From Chromera velia (Eukaryota > Sar > Chromeraceae): DNA of 12,500 bases. The DNA lies in contig JAHBMJ010000882.1 of NCBI GenBank assembly GCA_018398765.1, positions 1 to 12,500 on the forward strand, written 5' to 3'. Numbering within the stretch: position 1 is the first letter of the stretch; each line of letters starts with the position of its first letter. Below the pieces are notes generated by a model that saw only the letters and a program-made list of their open reading frames with translations, did not search any database and was not told the DNA's origin. Position numbers and translations under genes: made by a program. Shown piece by piece: positions 8,888 to 12,500 of this stretch.

Positions 8888-8892
8888 ACTGT
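8888..8892. repeat. Target-site duplication, right side of the LTR retrotransposon
   Basis: ACTGT directly follows the CA end of the LTR and matches ACTAT (3104-3108) except for one A/G transition. Confidence 0.7.
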
Positions 8893-8999
8893 GATGATAT
8901 TACAATGGTTTCATCAAATTTTCATACATAAAAGCCGACCAGAATGCTAGAGGGAGAGGACCTAAGAGAATACTAGTGAATGCACTGCTCAATGTACAT
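8893..8999. other. Short non-coding stretch of the hAT-like element
   Basis: This resumes the hAT-like sequence interrupted at 3108. I see no ORF or strong signal. It is the 3' flank of the minus-strand zinc-finger pseudogene. Confidence 0.4.
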
Positions 9000-9873
9000 C
9001 TAATTGACGGAAGCCGATTTATTCTCTTTCTTCCCTGTCTTTTTATTTTTCTCCTCCCCTGTTCCCTTCTGCACTGCCGTCACAGGCTTCTAATTTTTGG
9101 AAACCAGGTGGAAGCGCTCCAGATGTTTCTCAAACATAGTCAATTTTGACGCGCCGGTTGACGAAGCCCAAACAGTTAGCTTGCACTGCTTGTCGTCCTT
9201 CTTTGAGCAGAGAAAACACTCGAACTCTGCACTTGTACCATAATTTCAGTAGGACAACGGGTTCTCTTCCTTCCAGTCTGCGATAGCAAGGACCTTGAGG
9301 TCAGTTTCAAGAAGCTTCGGCTTCTCTTCATCTTTGGCGTCGTCAAAAATCCAGAAGGCAACTGTGTGAGGCCTTGAATGCCTTTACCACCTTTTGAAGC
9401 GAAATCTCAGCAAACTCCTCAAAATCGTTTGCTTTCACTTTTTTTTTCTCTTCTGGCTTCAGTTTCTCAGTCCTCTCTACCTTAGAGACGGGCTCATCAG
9501 TATGCGTCTCCCCCTTTCTCTTGCCAGCGCTGCCAGAATTCTTTAGGAGATGCATCCTAAAGGTGACAAGAGGCTTGACACGCAGTTTTATCCGATCGAG
9601 ATGGGTCTGGAACACCATCCCGTACTTTGTTTTGAAGTCTTGCCAGTTCGCGCTGCTCTACGCTTTGAGATCCGTATGAGTCAACGCTCCAAAAAGAATA
9701 AACCTGAGCGTGTGCTGTACAGTGAGACCAAAAAATAGTCCCACCTCCCTTTTTTCAGATTTAAAAAACTGATTGGTCTGGGCAGCTAGCTGGGTAGCCA
9801 GGTTTGCAAAGCTAAAGAGAGTTGCTGCTTGCTCATCCTTCATCACCTTCTCCACTTCAGTAGGCGAGATCAT
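9000..9873 (-). pseudogene. Broken gene for a possible BED-like zinc-finger protein in the hAT-like element
   Basis: The frame opens at ATG 9873-9871 (MISPTEVEKVMKDEQ) and reads through TAG 9660-9658 (context KA*SSANWQDF) in the same register to about 9365. One extra base there moves it to the frame beginning VAFWIFDD at 9362. TGA 9248-9246 and TAG 9092-9090 interrupt again. The likely natural stop is TAG 9002-9000 after a Lys-rich tail. The middle is Lys/Glu-rich (EKLKPEEKKKVKAND). Near the C-terminus FECFLCSKK and MFEKHLERFH give a C-x2-C-x27-H-x4-H finger, which resembles BED fingers of hAT transposases, though those are usually N-terminal. No catalytic triad or dimerisation domain is visible. 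It is divergent from the plus-strand gene starting near 9993. Function unknown; possibly an element accessory or captured protein. Confidence 0.55.
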
Positions 9874-9992
9874 TCTATAGAGTGAGATGGAGTGAGAGGA
9901 TATAAAAGTATCAGTTAGAGAACTAGGCTTGGCTGAAGTTTCTGCTTCTGCTTCTGAAATTTCTGCTTCTCTTCTGCTGCATGAACTGGTAG
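9874..9992. promoter_or_regulatory. Divergent intergenic region within the hAT-like element
   Basis: About 120 bp between the start of the minus zinc-finger gene and the apparent start of the plus gene. TATAAAAG at 9901-9908 is a plus-strand TATA-like box. It is followed by a TTCTGC repeat (9940-9956, partly repeated at 9961-9980) ending in CTGGTAG (9985-9991), which could be the pyrimidine tract and acceptor of an intron feeding the plus gene. On the minus strand the same repeat reads as Ala-Glu-Ser-rich codons in frame with the zinc-finger gene, so a longer N-terminus for that gene cannot be excluded. Confidence 0.35.
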
Positions 9993-10854
9993 GAGAAAAT
10001 CGCTCACCAAGCAGACCCTTCTCGACTTTAAGTGGGAGAGCGTGGTGAAGGTCTCTCACTATGCCTCGTAAGAGCTGATTAATGATGACGAGACAGAGAC
10101 AGTTGATACAGAAGGGGGGGACGAGATTGCTGACGATGCAGCACAGGCAACTGCAGACGAGCTCCTTGAACAAGAGGGCGATATGCTCAGAGCGGAGACG
10201 GATCTTCTCAGTTCGACTCCCTGTGAGGGAAATGGGCAAGGAAAGGGAAAAGACGGCCGTGTTCGCGTAACGCAACCGGTCTCTGGAAACGAAATGCTTC
10301 TCTCGTCTGCGTATGTTTATTTGTAGGACGAAAAACTGTCTAGTCAACGTCAGGACAGAATCACACATGCCCCCCGTTTCAAGCATGCACGACCTCAGAA
10401 AGGCGAGTATTCGATCGGGCTGGGCAACATTGTTAGTTGTCAGTTCATAGATAATCGTGATTCCGTTAAATGGTATATCACAAAAGTGATTGACATTATG
10501 AATTCTCAAGACAAGCATCCAGCAACAAAGAGAGGAAGAAGCACGGGTTTGTCTCGCGTTGCTCATACCGACGACAACGCTCACCTTGAATTGAGGGTCA
10601 TTTTGTACAAGAGAGCAAGAGAAGAGGACGCAGAGGGAGAAGTGACAAAATTTGTGCTGTATATCGCACGTGCAACTACAACTGCTCAAATTGATCACAT
10701 TGCTCTGTCTGCAGTATTCTTTTATCTTCATTCAAGTACCTAAGTCTACGGTCGTTTGACGGTTGACAATGAAGAGCTTGCCAGGTTGCAGACATGGTTT
10801 CAAGAAATTTTGGAGGAGGACAAAGAAGAAAACGGCCCAGGAGAGGATAAATGA
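9993..10854 (+). pseudogene. Broken gene for an acidic protein of unknown function in the hAT-like element
   Basis: One plus-strand frame reads with coding-like composition from about 9993 (RKSLTKQTLLDFKW) to TGA 10852-10854, interrupted by TAA 10069-10071, TAG 10324-10326 and TAA 10741-10743. The first third is acidic (INDDETETVDTEGGDEIADD). The second part looks globular (GLGNIVSCQFIDN, KWYITKVIDIM, LELRVILYKRAREED). The end is Glu-rich (WFQEILEEDKEENGPG). A one-base shift near 10850 would continue as INDLSVDSIQLKHAFDSYF to TAA 10948. No ATG opens the frame; an upstream exon is possible given the pyrimidine tract and AG before 9993. I do not recognise the family. The codon-register antisense ORF (10731-9874 minus) is Cys/Leu/Ser-rich and looks like a shadow. 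Strand choice rests on amino-acid composition. Confidence 0.42.
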
Positions 10855-11068
10855 TCTTTCGGTTGATTCAATTCAACTCAAACATGCATTTGACTCCTAT
10901 TTTCATATGGTTTTGCATGGCCTAGAACCAATGAAATCTAAGCTTTAAACTATTCTGTTCTGGTTCTTTTGATGAGATCTATTCAAAAATACAACTTTTA
11001 GATGTCTAGTAATAGTCGTTAGTCTTAGGGTACCCTTAAAAAAATTTTTTTTTAAATTATATAGTAGA
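10855..11068. other. Right subterminal non-coding region of the hAT-like element
   Basis: AT-rich, with A and T homopolymer runs near 11037-11053 (AAAAAAATTTTTTTTT) and an imperfect hairpin GGTTTTGCATGGCCTAGAACC at about 10909-10929. The hairpin resembles the GGTTTTTATGCCTAAAACC hairpin at the left end. A possible out-of-frame tail of the preceding gene extends to 10948. Otherwise I see nothing coding. Confidence 0.45.
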
Positions 11069-11083
11069 AGTGTCAGACCCTAG
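11069..11083 (-). repeat. Right terminal inverted repeat (15 bp)
   Basis: AGTGTCAGACCCTAG is the exact reverse complement of 2810-2824. Confidence 0.9.
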
Positions 11084-11091
11084 TTCCAAGA
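11084..11091. repeat. Right target-site duplication of the hAT-like element
   Basis: TTCCAAGA is identical to 2802-2809. Its last A is also the A of the ankyrin gene's ATG. Confidence 0.9.
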
Positions 11092-12414
11092 TGATGACAA
11101 GAAACGCAGCAGCTCTTGTTGCCGTCCAGCAAGAGCTTGAAGCTATGGCTGTGAGTCTGTTGGAGGTTGCCGGGATGGTCCAAAACATGGGGAGGATTTT
11201 GGGGACCTACAATGTCCCTCCTGTCAGTGACGGTGAGGGAGACAAGTCGCCTCATCCACTAGCAGCTGCAGCTGCGGCTACGGCTACTGTGGGCGGCCCT
11301 CCTGTGGTGCCCCCTCAGGAGAGTGCTGCCCTTGTAGAGCTGAGGCAGCAGGTGGAGACGATGAGGAAGAGGGCCAGAGTGAACTGAACAGGATCATGAA
11401 CGCCCACCGCTGCATGGACTCGGGAACGTAATTCGGTCCTTCGCGCCCATCGGGGCTGATCAGCTGCGCAAGACGCTTGATAAGTTTTTCGAGGCAGGGG
11501 AGGGGGAGGAGAGGAGGGCAAAAAGGGAGGACCTGGCCCTTCTCCTTCATGTGGGTGCAGATGTAGACGGGTTAGTCAATAATGACACAGCGCTGATGAA
11601 GGCTGTGAAAGTAACGAGCCTTGAAGCAATAGAAATGTTAGTAGAAGCAGGGGCAGGGGTTGGCGTGAGGGATTCCAATGGAGACTCTGTCTTGCACATT
11701 GCAGGGACTGTGTTTGAGATTGTAGAGTTTCTAATCTCCTATGGGGGGGACGTGAAGGCAGAGAACTAACTCGGGCGGCAGCCCCTTTCGGTAGCTGCAT
11801 AATGTAACCAGATGGATGTGATCGGTCTGTACCTGAAACATAGTGCAGACAGTGACGTGAAGGATGTGGATGGGGACACGGCCCTCTATGTGGCTGCTAT
11901 GACAGGTTACAAAGATGTAGCACAGCTGTTCTTTGACCGCGGTGCGAACGTGAATGATATGGACAAAGATGGATTCATACCACTGCACCTTACCATCATT
12001 TTATTTAATTACACGCCCACTGACCGCAGAAACATGGCCGAGCTTCTCATTTCTCGTGGGGCGAGTGTAAGTACAGCATTAATAAATTCTCACGAAAGTA
12101 TGATTCTTCATAAGGCAGCTGTAGACGGGTCTGCAGACGTTCTTGAGCTTCTGCTTGAGAATGGAGCAGACCTGCACGCAACAGATAACCGTGGATAGAC
12201 TGCTCTGCATTATGTTGCTGCCATTTGTGATGAAGAAGACCAAGTCAAGGAAAAGAAACTCCGCATCGCACAGCTCCTCATCTCGAGGGGGATCAATGCC
12301 GAGGCGGTGTCTAACGGGGGATAGACTGCACGTGCGGTTGCAGAACGACGCAGACCACAGGGCTCAAGGGTCCGTGCCTACCTTGCCAGGATGCTCCCTG
12401 CACAGCAGCAGTAG
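11091..12414 (+). pseudogene. Ankyrin-repeat protein gene, disrupted at its start and decayed
   Basis: The apparent start ATGATGACA at 11091 sits at the edge of the transposon's target duplication. The N-terminus is helical (VQQELEAMAVSLLEVAGMVQ) with an Ala-rich linker, then LVELRQQVETMRKRARV. One extra base near 11380 moves the frame. Translation then resumes in frame 1 (HGLGNVIRSFAPIGADQLRK) and runs through roughly eight ankyrin repeats: NNDTALMKAV, NGDSVLHIAG, LGRQPLSVAA, DGDTALYVAA, DGFIPLHLTI, ESMILHKAAV, TALHYVAA and a terminal half-repeat. Internal stops: TAA 11767-11769, TAA 11800-11802, TAG 12196-12198, TAG 12322-12324. The likely original stop is TAG 12412-12414 after LARMLPAQQQ. 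Ankyrin repeats mediate protein-protein contacts; the partner is unknown. Loss of upstream sequence plus these lesions makes function improbable. Confidence 0.8.
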
Positions 12415-12500
12415 CAGTAGCTCTGGCTCAGAGCTACGAGGGTTTTTTTTTCTCGATGGCACTCGATGAGAGCTTCTCCCGTCTTAGCGACCGTCGGCTG
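12415..12500. other. 3' flank of the ankyrin pseudogene
   Basis: A few AGC/AGT triplets and a run of nine T residues (about 12442-12450). No ORF or polyadenylation hexamer is convincing before the window ends. Confidence 0.3.

Larger units (their letters stand above)
2810..11083. mobile_element. hAT-like DNA transposon, interrupted by an LTR retrotransposon
   Basis: The element is bounded by perfect 15-bp terminal inverted repeats (CTAGGGTCTGACACT) and a perfect 8-bp target duplication (TTCCAAGA). An 8-bp duplication with short TIRs of TAGGG type is characteristic of the hAT superfamily, whose TIR consensus is YARNG. The leading C and the target sequence are not ideal for it. Without the nested retrotransposon and one copy of its 5-bp duplication the element is about 2.49 kb. 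It contains two divergent broken genes (9873-9000 minus, about 9993-10854 plus). One has a possible BED-like zinc finger, a fold common in hAT proteins, but I cannot see a hAT catalytic core or dimerisation domain. It is therefore either a non-autonomous derivative or a divergent family. Other superfamilies with 8-bp duplications (P, Zisupton-like) remain possible. Confidence 0.8.

Noticed and set aside
9874-10731. Long minus-strand open frame (about 286 codons) upstream of the zinc-finger start
   Set aside because: It lies in codon register opposite the plus-strand frame, is unusually rich in Cys, Leu and Ser, and contains no motif. The plus frame has a more protein-like charged composition despite three stops. 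The part from ATG 9873 onward is kept as the zinc-finger gene.
11380-11400. An intron to explain the frame change in the ankyrin gene
   Set aside because: The two frames are contiguous in protein sense (RKRARV then TEQDHERP) with one extra base, leaving no room for a GT..AG intron.
5108-12414. Reassigned genetic code (TAA/TAG read as Gln)
   Set aside because: Many TAA/TAG stops could be Gln, but several TGA stops and at least three frameshifts are also present. The left gene uses no TAA or TAG over about 570 codons, and its introns are long. Decay of mobile elements and a dead gene explains the data better.
12401-12420. Poly-Gln tract broken by TAG codons
   Set aside because: The ankyrin frame ends naturally with LARMLPAQQQ and then TAG. 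The CAG/TAG run beyond is equally a Ser-type AGC/AGT run in another frame and is probably 3' flank.
12143-12469. Plus-strand ORF overlapping the last ankyrin repeats
   Set aside because: The other frame gives recognisable ankyrin motifs (TALHYVAA, LLISRG). This one gives Arg/Ser low complexity.
1-12500. CRISPR arrays, tRNA and rRNA genes
   Set aside because: No regularly spaced direct repeats and no cloverleaf or rRNA-like sequence were seen. The direct repeats present are LTRs or target duplications.

Overview
The window is eukaryotic nuclear DNA. It has spliceosomal introns (GT..AG, pyrimidine-rich acceptors), a Ty3/gypsy-type LTR retrotransposon and a cut-and-paste DNA transposon footprint. 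Nothing looks bacterial: there are no operons or Shine-Dalgarno-led starts. I would guess a protist, but the sequence alone does not fix the species.

Layout. (1) Positions 42-2486, minus strand: one apparently intact gene of unknown function. I model it as four exons (about 573 aa), with a first coding exon that encodes only Met-Ala. (2) 2487-2801: a short intergenic space that once separated this gene from a divergently transcribed ankyrin-repeat gene. (3) 2802-11091: a nest of transposons. The outer element (2810-11083) has perfect 15-bp terminal inverted repeats and a perfect 8-bp target duplication, a hAT-like footprint. It carries two divergent, broken genes of unknown function, one of them with a possible BED-like zinc finger. 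Inserted in its left arm is a complete but dead chromovirus (Ty3/gypsy with a C-terminal chromodomain; 3109-8887, minus strand). The chromovirus has 252-bp LTRs and Gag, protease remnant, RT, RNase H, integrase and chromodomain segments. (4) 11091-12414, plus strand: the ankyrin-repeat gene, now a pseudogene. The outer transposon landed on its start codon.

History as inferred. The ankyrin gene was hit at its ATG by the hAT-like element, which separated it from its upstream sequence. The hAT-like element was later hit by the chromovirus. All three have accumulated stop codons and frameshifts. The two LTRs differ at 11 sites, all transitions, and the retrotransposon target duplications differ by one more transition; this suggests cytosine-deamination decay. 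The left gene shows no such damage.

Limits. No similarity search was possible, so family calls rest on visible motifs and architecture. Exon boundaries come from splice consensus and reading frame only.
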